Of a DNA stretch of 64,000 nucleotides, positions 53,905-62,081 are shown in pieces. The position numbers were made by a program, and so were the translations under genes. The notes under the pieces were generated by a model. It was not told where the DNA came from and did no database searches. It was given only the letters and a program-made list of their open reading frames with translations. Location of the stretch: positions 1 through 64,000 of the forward strand of contig OY760066.1 of the NCBI GenBank assembly GCA_963662985.1. Reading direction: 5' to 3'. The first letter of the stretch is position 1; each line of letters begins with the position of its first letter. Source of the stretch: G963662985 sp963662985 (GTDB taxonomy: Bacteria > Chloroflexota > Anaerolineae > Anaerolineales > UBA11579).

Positions 53905-55281
53905 TTATTTTAATAATTTCTTTGCAATTTTAAGTTTATCAGCATAAGGAGCATATCGCAATTTAATATCAAATAAGAAATTTTGTTTTAAAACACTTTT
54001 TGTATGAGAAAAAGTATTGAATCCATATTCTCCGTGATAATTTCCCATACCGCTATTGCCCACTCCACCAAAAGGCAATTTTCCATTAGACAAATGCATC
54101 AAAGTATCATTAATACAACCGCCGCCAAAATGAATATTTTTGGTCATGAAATCTTCAACTTTTTTATCTTTTGTAAAGAGATACATCGCCAAAGGATGAG
54201 GATAGCTTCGAATGATCTCAAAAGCTTCTTCCATATTTTCCACACTGATGATGGGCAAAATAGGCCCAAAAATTTCTTGTTGCATCACAGGCGATGAAAG
54301 CTCCGGATTATCTAAAAAGGTCAACTCAATCTTAAGCTTTTCATTATTGCATTTTCCGCCCTCAATCACAGTTTGCCCTTCAAGCAAACCAACTAGAGTA
54401 TCATACGCTTGTTGTCGAATTATCTTTGCAAAATCAGTAGAAGAGATCATATCATCACCAAACTGAGCCAATTTTGCTTTTTTCATCTCTTCAATCAGCT
54501 TATCCTTCACATCTTTGTGCACCAAAACATAATCTGGAGCAATACATGTTTGTCCCGCATTAACAGATTTTCCCCACACAATTCTTGCAGCTGTTTTTTC
54601 TAGATCTGCATCATAATTCACCACACACGGACTTTTCCCACCCAATTCCAGAGTAACAGGAGTCAATTGTTTTGATGCCGCCTCCATCACAATTTTCCCC
54701 ACGTTTACACTCCCAGTGAAAAAGATATGATCAAAATTTTGTTCCAACAAAATTTGGTTAATTTCTCGATTTCCTTGGAACACACATAAATACTTTTCAT
54801 CAAAATTTTCCTCGATTATTTTTTGAATTAAAGCCGATGTGTTTGGTGAATAAGAAGATGGCTTGATTGTAACGCAATTTCCTGCTGCAATTGCCGCAAC
54901 AACAGGAGCAAGAGTCAACTGAAACGGATAATTCCAAGGAGACATAACTAACACAACACCCAACGGTTGTTTATAAATTTTTGAAACAGCCCCAAAACTT
55001 ACTATTGGAGTACCAATTCTTTTTGTTCGCATCCATTTTTTCAGATTTTTAACTGCGTGATTTATTTCCGTATAAACAATTGAAATTTCAGTAGTATAAG
55101 CTTCAAAATTGTGTTTTCCCAAATCTTTCCCCAACGCATCAAAAATCGCCTTTTCATTTTGTTGGATTACAAACTTTAGCTTTTTTAAATTCTGAATTCT
55201 ATACTGTGCTGATAAAGTATCACCTGTTAAAAAATAGGTGTGTTGTTTTTCATTAATTGCCTTGATTTTTTCTTGATACAT
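53905..55281 (-). CDS. NAD(P)-dependent aldehyde dehydrogenase, class-3 type
   Basis: 458 residues, short class-3/fatty-aldehyde type. Nucleotide-binding and catalytic motifs are intact: MSPWNYPFQL, FTGSVNVGKIVMEAA, Glu in LELGGKSPC, and catalytic Cys in NAGQTCIAPDYVL; then EIFGPILPII and GGCINDTLMHLSNGKLPFGGVG. It oxidises a medium- or long-chain or aromatic aldehyde. It sits 35 bp upstream of PBP1C in the same direction and could be co-transcribed, though a functional link is not evident. Confidence 0.94.
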   Translation of the reverse strand: MYQEKIKAINEKQHTYFLTGDTLSAQYRIQNLKKLKFVIQQNEKAIFDALGKDLGKHNFEAYTTEISIVYTEINHAVKNLKKWMRTKRIGTPIVSFGAVSKIYKQPLGVVLVMSPWNYPFQLTLAPVVAAIAAGNCVTIKPSSYSPNTSALIQKIIEENFDEKYLCVFQGNREINQILLEQNFDHIFFTGSVNVGKIVMEAASKQLTPVTLELGGKSPCVVNYDADLEKTAARIVWGKSVNAGQTCIAPDYVLVHKDVKDKLIEEMKKAKLAQFGDDMISSTDFAKIIRQQAYDTLVGLLEGQTVIEGGKCNNEKLKIELTFLDNPELSSPVMQQEIFGPILPIISVENMEEAFEIIRSYPHPLAMYLFTKDKKVEDFMTKNIHFGGGCINDTLMHLSNGKLPFGGVGNSGMGNYHGEYGFNTFSHTKSVLKQNFLFDIKLRYAPYADKLKIAKKLLK

Positions 55282-55466
55282 GATTGTTCCTCAACTTTGT
55301 CATTTTTTCACCAATAGTATCATAATTAAGTCACACATTGCAACTTATTTTATCTAAACTTAACTTTCTTATAATTTGATTAAACAAATAATAATTAAAT
55401 GGATATTTGTTTAATATAAAGAGTAATAAGTAACACCTTGATACAATTGTTTAAAAAGTGTAAGGG

Positions 55467-55495
55467 TTCACAATGGCACTTTCCTTTGGTATCAT
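55467..55495 (+). promoter_or_regulatory. Promoter of the large surface-protein gene, copy 1
   Basis: -35 TTCACA (55467-55472), 17-bp spacer, -10 TATCAT (55490-55495). The predicted start near 55502 lies after an upstream ATG at 55473, which supports the GTG at 55530 as the true start codon. The TTTGGTATCAT segment recurs upstream of copy 2 (62038-62048), but with no -35 at the matching distance. Confidence 0.5.
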
Positions 55496-55510
55496 AGTAT
55501 TTAGAATCCA

Positions 55511-55660
55511 CATTAAAGGGGGGTGCATTGTGTCCCAAAAGATCAAGAATCTATTAATTTCTATCGCTAGTTCAAGAAAAACACTGCTCATAATTATGGG
55601 TGTTATCATTTTATCAATTGCAATCCCAGTCCTTGCCACCTATACAGGACCTAATCGCAC
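55511..55660 (+). repeat. Leader repeat shared by both large surface-protein genes
   Basis: From the ribosome site GGGGGTGCATTGTG through about codon 45 the DNA nearly matches 62065-62215. It covers the GTG start, the signal-anchor (LLIIMGVIILSIAIPVLA) and TYTGPNRTTT. Past this point the two copies diverge until the core repeat. Confidence 0.85.
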
Positions 55661-58600
55661 AACAACAGAAAGAGTATGTGAAGATATTCAAGTTGTAGAT
55701 TATTGCACTTATTCAGCTACGGTCTCATCTTATGATGTTGAGATTATTGGCTCAGAAACAATAACAACTAAACTCACAACAAAACCCTGCACAGTTACCT
55801 CAAATGGATGTGAACCAAATGTATCTATAGAAACATGGAGACGAAATTGTTTTGGTAATGCTCCAGATGCAGTCTCTGTAGATTCAAATGTTACCCGTAG
55901 AGAAGTAACTCACCCAGAAAAAGATTGTCACAATGAAACAGTCGCCGCTCCACCCGCCACAGTCAACGGCAGCGTCTCCTGTACCAACGGGACAAATGGC
56001 TGGTGTCGGAGTGATGCAACTCTTAATATCACCGGTTCTGACCCCAACCCTGCCAATACAATCATCGCTATCGAAGGAACTCGCAATGGGACAGATTTTG
56101 CCTGTGCCAGCGACACTTGCCAAATCGATGCCACTGGCAATGGATCATTCGCCTTTGAATATTGGGCCGTCTCCAGCCATGGCGATACCTCTTATAAAGG
56201 AAACACCACAATAACTGTAGATAAAGAAACCCCAGTTGTAGGTCTTAACCTATCTGGTTCAATGGGCTATAACAATTGGTATGTGAGTGGTGTAAATTGG
56301 ACCACCTCCCTAACAGACAGCGTCTCGGGACCTTCTCATGTCAATGTCAGCGTAGATGGAACTGCACAATCCAACCCAGGTAGTTACGCAGCAGATGGCA
56401 GCCATACCATCAAAGCCACTGGCTATGACAACGCAGGCAACAGTAGCCAAACCCAACAAACTGTCCAAATAGATCAAACCAACCCCGTACCCGCCTACAC
56501 TCTCAATGGCTCCCTCGGCACCAATGGCTGGTATACCAGCGCAGTCAATTGGAATGCCAGCGCAACCGATGCCACCTCTGGGGTCTATGCAGTTGGTACC
56601 CAACTCGACGGTGCTTCTGTGAATAATAGTGCCAGTATTGGCACCAATGGCTCCCACACTTTGCAAGTTACCGCCCAAGACAATGCAGGCAACCTGAATA
56701 GCACATCAGGGTCATTCAAAATTGATCAAGAAGACCCATTTGTAAGTCTCAATCTATCCGGTACCCAAGGTACCCATAGCTGGTACACCGCTCCAGTCTC
56801 CTGGAGCTCAACCGCAAGCGACACCGTCTCCGGCCTCGCCTCACACACCGCCACCCTCAATGGCAGTGCCACGACTATCAATGGCTCTGTTAATTCAGAC
56901 GGCACCTACACCCTACTTGCCACTGCCCAAGATAACGCCAGCAACCAATCTGCCCAAACGCGCACGTTTGGAATAGACCAATCTGCCCCGACAGTAAGTC
57001 TCAATCCCATCTCTGGCACACATAGCAATATCGTCCAACTCTCTGGCAGTAGTGCAGATACTACCTCAGGTGTATCCTATGTTGAAATATCCATCGCAGG
57101 ACAAACCCACCAAGTCAACACCACTGGTGTTTGGAGCTATCAATGGAATTCCACCTCTGCCTGTAACGGCAACGTAACCGCTAGTGTACGTTCCGTAGAC
57201 CAAGCTGGCAACGTCAGTGCTAGCACTACTCAAACCTTCACCGTCCAAAACACCCCCACCACCCTCACTCTACCAGCGCAAACCAATGCTAGCAATCCAG
57301 TCGTATTTAATCTCAACACCAACAACCTTAATCAAATGGTGATTCGTATTAGTGATGACGCAGGCCACCTACCTGCCGTCACCCACACCTTTACCGGCAC
57401 TTCCATTCCCTCCAGTTATCGCTGGGATCGCTATATGGGCGATGGTAGCCTAGCCCCTAAAGGCACCTACACCATGAATGTCAGAATCTATGACAAAAAC
57501 ACCTGCACCACCGATACCGCCAGCATTACCCTGGTGGTCACTGAATCGATCCTCTCCGCTTGGATATCCGGCGCACCCACCAACACCCCCATCCCTGCAC
57601 AACCAACCGCAACCCCACTGCCTTCATTAACACCAACAGTAGAAAGTGCCGAAACAGAGGTAGCGATCCTTCCAGCAACAGGAAATGATACAGAAACCCC
57701 CACAAGCACCCCCACAACAACCCCTAATCCCAATCCATTTGTCTTGCCAAAAGCGGAACAAAAGACCACTACATCTACTAGCTCATCTCCCAAAGCACCA
57801 AATTCTATAACTGACCCAATCCTTGCACCTACAACCTTATCCACAGGCGTTTTAATTGGTTCCGCAGCGGCAGGTTTGATTGGCTCAATAGCAGCCTATC
57901 AGGTTGCGGTAGAAGCTGAACGTAAACGTAAAGAAGCAGAAGCAAGAAAACGAGCTGAAGAATTGATGCATCTTCGAAATAAATTGACTAAAAATGGAGA
58001 AGATTGGCATGGTTTAGGTATGGATCAAATGAAGCAAAAAGCAGCTCAAATTGATGCAATTAATAAAGCAAATGAAGATTATATGTATGAATCTGTAATT
58101 GCTTCAGGTGGTGATCCCAATATGTCTATTGAAGAAGCGGTAGCGATTTTTACCAACGCTTCTGCAAGAAAAGAGAAAGAAGCGGTATATAAAAAAGCGA
58201 TTAATGATCGATACGGTGGCGTGTTATCAGATGAAACGATAGATTCTTATGCGGAAGACTTATCCTATGGGAAGACGACTCTTGAAGAAGTGATGCAAAA
58301 AGCGAATAGAGTTATTGATGAAATGCAACTAGGTTTAGCTAGTGTTAGTTATCTAGATGAAAAATTAAAAGATGGAAGAAGTAGACCTTTATATAAATTA
58401 CGGGAAGATGAAGATAATAATTCATATACCGAAGAAGAATTGATGTATATTAGAAAAGGCATTATTTCTGAAGAGGAGATAAACCAAGCGCCTACTATTA
58501 TTATAAATAAATCTCAAGAAAATATTATTGATTTTCTTGCATATAAAGGTTATTTAACCGAATTTGAAGTAAAAGAAATATATGAAAAATATAATATTTT

Positions 58601-59438
58601 TTATGAAAATGATTTTGATATCTTAATGGATTTATCGGATATTAATAAACAATATAAGTACTATGAAGTTAAAGAAATTGTTAATATTTATAGCAATGAA
58701 GGAAAATTAGAAGTAATATTATCAGAAAATTATAAAGTGTTTTTTGCAGATGAAAATAATAACGAGAATTTAGGTAATTGGACTAATTATGGTAAAAAAG
58801 TTGCGGCAGAAGGTATATTTTTAACCGAAAAATATTTTATTAATGCTAGTGAATATTATAATCCTGAAACTAATGAATTTGAATCATTGAATTTTTCCGA
58901 AGCTATGAAAAATAAAGAAATTACTCTTAAATGGTTTGAAGGTTCTTATGAAAATGATAGTTCTTTTTATGCAAATGTAGCTGGAGAGTATAGTCCTTCA
59001 GTAAATCCGGATAGTATTTTCTTTTATTCTGATCATATAGAAAAATATACAAAATATCTTGTGATTCATGAATTAGCTCATTTTTTTGATTTTAGTTTGA
59101 ATAGTTCTTGGGGAGGGATAGCATCATATGATTTAGGTCAATTTATAAATAATAATTACTCTACAAAAGTGATTCAAAGTATTTTAGAAGATAAATGTGC
59201 TGGTTTACCAAATGGTTTTTGTAATGCTTCAAGCGATGACCCTTGGGAATTATTTGCTGATAGTTTTGTTCTAAAAGTTATTGACAATGATCAACCAATT
59301 TATTTTTCTGATGAAGCTTTTCAAGGTCCCACAGATTTTAGATTATGGTTCGTTGAAACAGGAATAGGGCATTGGTTAAATGGAGAGAATATTCCTGATG
59401 AATTATTTGATTTATTTTTTACAAGATTAGATGTTTAA
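55530..59438 (+). CDS. Modular surface protein with Ig-like core and C-terminal HExxH metallopeptidase domain (copy 1)
   Basis: 1302 residues from GTG 55530 (AAAGGGGGG ribosome site, conserved in the paralogue). Order: N-terminal signal-anchor (about 17-38); a Cys-rich N-terminal segment (about 45-130) that differs in the paralogue; Ig/OmpL47-like core (130-650) with several ~84-residue repeats (xGTxxWYxSxVxW...DxAGN pattern); Thr/Pro-rich linker (about 670-760); hydrophobic helix GVLIGSAAAGLIGSIAAYQ (about 769-793) with a charged coiled coil; then an AT-rich C-terminal region from about residue 810. The end holds HELAHFFDF (His1180-His1184) and, ~60 residues on, DPWELFADSF, the HExxH...E gluzincin pattern of secreted toxin-like peptidases. 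Function is inferred: a surface or secreted protein with a peptidase effector. Confidence 0.8.
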   Translation: MSQKIKNLLISIASSRKTLLIIMGVIILSIAIPVLATYTGPNRTTTERVCEDIQVVDYCTYSATVSSYDVEIIGSETITTKLTTKPCTVTSNGCEPNVSIETWRRNCFGNAPDAVSVDSNVTRREVTHPEKDCHNETVAAPPATVNGSVSCTNGTNGWCRSDATLNITGSDPNPANTIIAIEGTRNGTDFACASDTCQIDATGNGSFAFEYWAVSSHGDTSYKGNTTITVDKETPVVGLNLSGSMGYNNWYVSGVNWTTSLTDSVSGPSHVNVSVDGTAQSNPGSYAADGSHTIKATGYDNAGNSSQTQQTVQIDQTNPVPAYTLNGSLGTNGWYTSAVNWNASATDATSGVYAVGTQLDGASVNNSASIGTNGSHTLQVTAQDNAGNLNSTSGSFKIDQEDPFVSLNLSGTQGTHSWYTAPVSWSSTASDTVSGLASHTATLNGSATTINGSVNSDGTYTLLATAQDNASNQSAQTRTFGIDQSAPTVSLNPISGTHSNIVQLSGSSADTTSGVSYVEISIAGQTHQVNTTGVWSYQWNSTSACNGNVTASVRSVDQAGNVSASTTQTFTVQNTPTTLTLPAQTNASNPVVFNLNTNNLNQMVIRISDDAGHLPAVTHTFTGTSIPSSYRWDRYMGDGSLAPKGTYTMNVRIYDKNTCTTDTASITLVVTESILSAWISGAPTNTPIPAQPTATPLPSLTPTVESAETEVAILPATGNDTETPTSTPTTTPNPNPFVLPKAEQKTTTSTSSSPKAPNSITDPILAPTTLSTGVLIGSAAAGLIGSIAAYQVAVEAERKRKEAEARKRAEELMHLRNKLTKNGEDWHGLGMDQMKQKAAQIDAINKANEDYMYESVIASGGDPNMSIEEAVAIFTNASARKEKEAVYKKAINDRYGGVLSDETIDSYAEDLSYGKTTLEEVMQKANRVIDEMQLGLASVSYLDEKLKDGRSRPLYKLREDEDNNSYTEEELMYIRKGIISEEEINQAPTIIINKSQENIIDFLAYKGYLTEFEVKEIYEKYNIFYENDFDILMDLSDINKQYKYYEVKEIVNIYSNEGKLEVILSENYKVFFADENNNENLGNWTNYGKKVAAEGIFLTEKYFINASEYYNPETNEFESLNFSEAMKNKEITLKWFEGSYENDSSFYANVAGEYSPSVNPDSIFFYSDHIEKYTKYLVIHELAHFFDFSLNSSWGGIASYDLGQFINNNYSTKVIQSILEDKCAGLPNGFCNASSDDPWELFADSFVLKVIDNDQPIYFSDEAFQGPTDFRLWFVETGIGHWLNGENIPDELFDLFFTRLDV
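55926..57445 (+). repeat. Ig-like core repeat, copy 1
   Basis: Aligns with 62481-64000 at a constant offset of 6555 bp, so there is no net insertion or deletion over 1520 bp. In the first 260 bp I count about a dozen differences (roughly 95% identity), many at third codon positions. The identity starts abruptly at TGTCACAATGAAAC and continues to the window edge. The direct duplication gives an obvious substrate for recombination between the two genes. Confidence 0.9.
56219..56980 (+). repeat. Tandem ~84-residue Ig/OmpL47-like repeats
   Basis: Three successive units begin at about 56221, 56470 and 56722, 249-252 bp apart, each starting with a D(K/Q)ExP-type link followed by xxLNLSGxxGxxxWYxSxVxWxxxxxDxxSG and ending DNAGN. 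They are in-frame with the gene and repeat at the protein level; DNA identity between units is partial. Confidence 0.75.
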
Positions 59439-59462
59439 TAATGATTAAGAAGGAATGATATT

Positions 59463-60284
59463 ATGATACTGAAAAGAAATAAAATAATTTTACTATTATT
59501 ACTAGCTTTAATTGCTTTATCATTATTTTCATGTAATAAAACTGAAAAAATTAGCAAAGTAAAAATAGCAATTAAAGTTGATAATATTATCAATGGTTCA
59601 ATTCATGATTTAATTCAAATCGAGAATTTGGGTATAGAAAATAATGTTATTCCTAATTTATGGAAAATTGTTTTAGGCGAAACTTCAATGAAAAGTGCAA
59701 AAATAATGATGAGTGAAATAAGTGAAGATATTGAAGGTCCTTTTTTTGAAGATGAATATATTGCCTTTAGAGCAAATTTTTATGATTCAATATATAACAA
59801 AGACTTCTATATCATTTTTTATTGTGATCAAAATTATATTATTCAAGAAATCAATTTACCAAATTTCTTTATGTCAATATATCCTCTGTCTTTTGATAAT
59901 CCAAAACATATCTCAGTAGCAGATATGATAATGTATTATGGAAAACCAAATAAAATAACTATTGAGCAGAGCCATTATTTTTTTGTTTTATACATTACGT
60001 TTCACTATGATTATTTTACTTATAGTTATTTTACAATAAAATCAGAACCAAATGAAAATGAGGTATATAAAGTTTGTTTTACAAATAATCCTTATATTCT
60101 TATATCTAGTAAGATGGAACCCTTTTTACTGAGTCCTTATTTTGGAAAAGAAAGTTCAGCAGTTCAAATTGAAGATATATATAATAATTCTATTATGGAG
60201 TTTTCTGAAAATATAGTAGAAAACCCAAATTATTGTTTAGAATTACAATATAAAGATTTTTTTGAATTTTTTATCGAGAAATAA
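59463..60284 (+). CDS. Lipoprotein, candidate immunity/partner of the copy-1 surface protein
   Basis: 273 residues, AT-rich, starting 24 bp after the surface-protein stop with AAGGAATG as ribosome site. The lipobox SLFSC (Cys at about 24) marks a lipoprotein. No known domain. The segments PNLWKIVLGETSMKSAKIMM and MYYGKPNKITIE resemble ITPG-x(T) and YGxP motifs of the second lipoprotein (60783-61571). Position right behind a gene with a toxin-like C-terminal domain makes an immunity or anchoring role possible, but this is inference only. Confidence 0.65.
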   Translation: MILKRNKIILLLLLALIALSLFSCNKTEKISKVKIAIKVDNIINGSIHDLIQIENLGIENNVIPNLWKIVLGETSMKSAKIMMSEISEDIEGPFFEDEYIAFRANFYDSIYNKDFYIIFYCDQNYIIQEINLPNFFMSIYPLSFDNPKHISVADMIMYYGKPNKITIEQSHYFFVLYITFHYDYFTYSYFTIKSEPNENEVYKVCFTNNPYILISSKMEPFLLSPYFGKESSAVQIEDIYNNSIMEFSENIVENPNYCLELQYKDFFEFFIEK

Positions 60285-60285
60285 T

Positions 60286-60618
60286 ATGAGTATAATTAAA
60301 CATACTCTACCAATCCTCATCCCCATCCTAACCTCCTTCCTCATCGCATACCTCACCTCCCGCCTGTGCTTCAAACTCTACTTCACCCTTCGTGATGATA
60401 GCCAAGACGAACACAAACTCACCGTAGACCAGCTTAAAAAGTGGCAGGCTTTCGCAATATCATTGCTAGCTTACTCCCTCCCCAGTGATGTCTATGGCTT
60501 CTGGCAAAAAGGGCAAGTCTCCATCGCTCTCACAATAGCCGTCGCTGTCAGCCTAGCCATCCTCATTTTCATTTACTACCTCATACGCAGCTACAAACAA
60601 GCTGAACCTATAAAATAA
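60286..60618 (+). CDS. Small membrane protein, paralogue A1
   Basis: 110 residues from the ATG at 60286, one base after the lipoprotein stop. Two membrane helices (ILIPILTSFLIAYLTSRLCF and VSIALTIAVAVSLAILIFIYYL) flank a polar loop DDSQDEHKLTVDQLKKWQAF and YGFWQKGQ. It is higher in G+C than the lipoprotein before it. A paralogue lies at 61571-61885, so the unit lipoprotein plus small membrane protein occurs twice. Function unknown. Confidence 0.7.
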   Translation: MSIIKHTLPILIPILTSFLIAYLTSRLCFKLYFTLRDDSQDEHKLTVDQLKKWQAFAISLLAYSLPSDVYGFWQKGQVSIALTIAVAVSLAILIFIYYLIRSYKQAEPIK

Positions 60619-60639
60619 GTAATAAAAGAGGGGGCATGA

Positions 60640-60778
60640 TTAACCTCAACACCAGTAACCTCAATCAAATGGTTATTATATGAGTTTAGCTGATGGTCAA
60701 AATACTAGATCAAATTGGATGTATATTAATTTTTATCAATTTTGTGAAAATTTAGTAGTTAATTATTTAGGAAAATAA
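60640..60778 (+). pseudogene. Decayed fragment of the Ig-like core joined to an unrelated tail
   Basis: From about 60640 to 60677 the DNA matches the end of the core (LNTSNLNQMVI, as in copy 2 near 63861). The frame then stops at TGA. An AT-rich 32-codon frame starting ATG 60680 (MSLADGQNTRSNW...YLGK) follows, shifted against it. It looks like the remains of a second surface-protein gene: a scar of the core plus a residual alternative C-terminus, placed just before a lipoprotein gene. Confidence 0.6.
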
Positions 60779-60782
60779 TTTT

Positions 60783-61571
60783 ATGAAAAATAAAAAATAT
60801 TTATATATAATAATATTGATTGTAATTTCTGCATGCTCATTTAATAATAATATAAAAACGGGGAAAAGTTACGTAAATCAATATGAAAATAAAAATTCCA
60901 AACCATTAAGGATAGCTAATAACTCTATTTTTAAAACTTTAAATGATGATAATTGTCAATTTCCTTGTTATATATCTTTAACACCAGGGATAACTACTTA
61001 TGATCAAGCTGTATCTATTGCAAAAAACTTATCAGATGCAACAGTATTGATAAAATCAAATAAAATTATTATTGATTGGTCATGGTGGGAAAAATCAGAC
61101 ATAAATTATAAAATTTCTGTGACTGTTTATTTTAAGAATGGAATTGTAAGTAAAATTCACTCTACTCAAAATATTTATTCAGAAAAAATTTATAACAGAG
61201 TATTGAAGGATTATTTTCCCGATAATATATTAAATTCTCAAGGAATACCGGATTTAATTTTTTTTGATGATAATGATTCTAATAATGGTTTATATAAAAT
61301 AAAATTTTATTATAAAAATATTAATACAATATATTATTTTAATATTTTTAATGATGTTCATAATGATATAAATCATATATGTTTCGACAAAATTAAAGAT
61401 ATATCAACTATTTCAATTGAAATAGTTGATATAATGGATTTGAATGTAATGAGTGAAAATAGTGACAATATATTATTAAATAAATTGAACATATCCAAAA
61501 GTAAATTTGTCGAATTTTATTTAAATAATAACGAAGCTTGTATAGAATATCTATATGAATTGGGGGAATAA
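60783..61571 (+). CDS. Lipoprotein of the NCxxPCY...TPGxTT family
   Basis: 262 residues with a lipobox VISAC. It has DNCQFPCYISLTPGITTYDQAVSIAKNL, close to a lipoprotein family I recall from Chloroflexota genomes (CxLPCWWGITPGxTxxxxA), then a GIPDLIFF (G-x-P) segment. Extremely AT-rich. Its stop overlaps the next start (61571). It is a divergent relative of the lipoprotein at 59463. Function unknown; a role as a partner of the lost surface-protein tail at 60640 is possible. Confidence 0.65.
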   Translation: MKNKKYLYIIILIVISACSFNNNIKTGKSYVNQYENKNSKPLRIANNSIFKTLNDDNCQFPCYISLTPGITTYDQAVSIAKNLSDATVLIKSNKIIIDWSWWEKSDINYKISVTVYFKNGIVSKIHSTQNIYSEKIYNRVLKDYFPDNILNSQGIPDLIFFDDNDSNNGLYKIKFYYKNINTIYYFNIFNDVHNDINHICFDKIKDISTISIEIVDIMDLNVMSENSDNILLNKLNISKSKFVEFYLNNNEACIEYLYELGE

Positions 61572-61885
61572 TGATAACTTTATTTGATATTGCAATTTCA
61601 TTCATCATCGCATTCCTCACCTCACGCCTGTGCTTTAAACTCTACTTTACTCTCCGCAATGACAGCCAAGATCAACACAAACTTACCGTAGACCAGCTTA
61701 AGAAATGGCAAGCGTTCGCACAATCTCTCTTCTCGCCTACTCCCTTCCCAGCAATGTTCTATGGCTTCTGGCAAAAAGGGCAGGTCTCCATCGCCCTCAC
61801 AGTAGCCGTCGCTGTCAGCCTAGCCATCCTGATCTTCATCTACTATCTCAAACGTAGCTATAAACAAACTACAACAATACATTAA
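61571..61885 (+). CDS. Small membrane protein, paralogue A2
   Basis: 104 residues, strongly similar to A1 (60286-60618) at both ends: SRLCFKLYFTLRNDSQDQHKLTVDQLKKWQAFA and YGFWQKGQVSIALTVAVAVSLAILIFIYYL (landmarks in part). In the middle, A1 has SLLAYSLPSDV while A2 has SLFSPTPFPAMF: the DNA there aligns but is read in another frame, because two indels cancel. Start ATG 61571 overlaps the lipoprotein stop. Confidence 0.7.
   Translation: MITLFDIAISFIIAFLTSRLCFKLYFTLRNDSQDQHKLTVDQLKKWQAFAQSLFSPTPFPAMFYGFWQKGQVSIALTVAVAVSLAILIFIYYLKRSYKQTTTIH
61571..61885 (+). repeat. DNA repeat of the small membrane gene (with 60286-60618)
   Basis: Direct repeat pair about 1.27 kb apart. The DNA matches from the CGCCTGTGCTT segment to near the 3' end. 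The A1/A2 pair brackets the remnant and the second lipoprotein and could recombine. Confidence 0.7.
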
Positions 61886-62081
61886 TCCAAACAATTAATT
61901 AGGCGAACCAAATTAAAAACCAACTAATAGATAAATACTACTTCTAACACCTCTTTAAAACACCTTATCCTTATCCAAGAAGTATTAATTTACATTATCC
62001 TTAAAATATTTTGAAAGCGAATCAAAAAAACAGATTATTTGGTATCATTGTTTCAAAAGAAGACGCTGAAGGGGGTGCATT

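Noticed and set aside
55473..55529. ATG 55473 as start of the large surface protein
   Set aside because: No ribosome site, it lies upstream of the predicted transcription start, and the paralogue shares only the sequence from the GGGGGTGCATTGTG site onward, which supports GTG 55530.
56310..56678. Long minus-strand frame of 122 codons inside the Ig-like core (repeated at 62865-63233)
   Set aside because: It is conserved between the copies only because the plus-strand repeat is. The Gly/Ile/Val-rich product is what the complement of Thr/Asn/Ser-rich repeats gives.
56219..56980. Regular DNA periodicity considered as a CRISPR-like array
   Set aside because: The ~250-bp period is in frame, encodes protein repeats with variable DNA, and lacks short identical repeats with unique spacers. 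No cas genes are present.
57488..57844. Minus-strand 118-codon frame opposite the Thr/Pro-rich linker
   Set aside because: Gly/Val-rich complement of the linker coding sequence; no start signal.
60286..61885. Insertion sequence bounded by the A1/A2 direct repeats
   Set aside because: No transposase, no terminal inverted repeats and no target-site duplication are visible; the repeats are coding paralogues.
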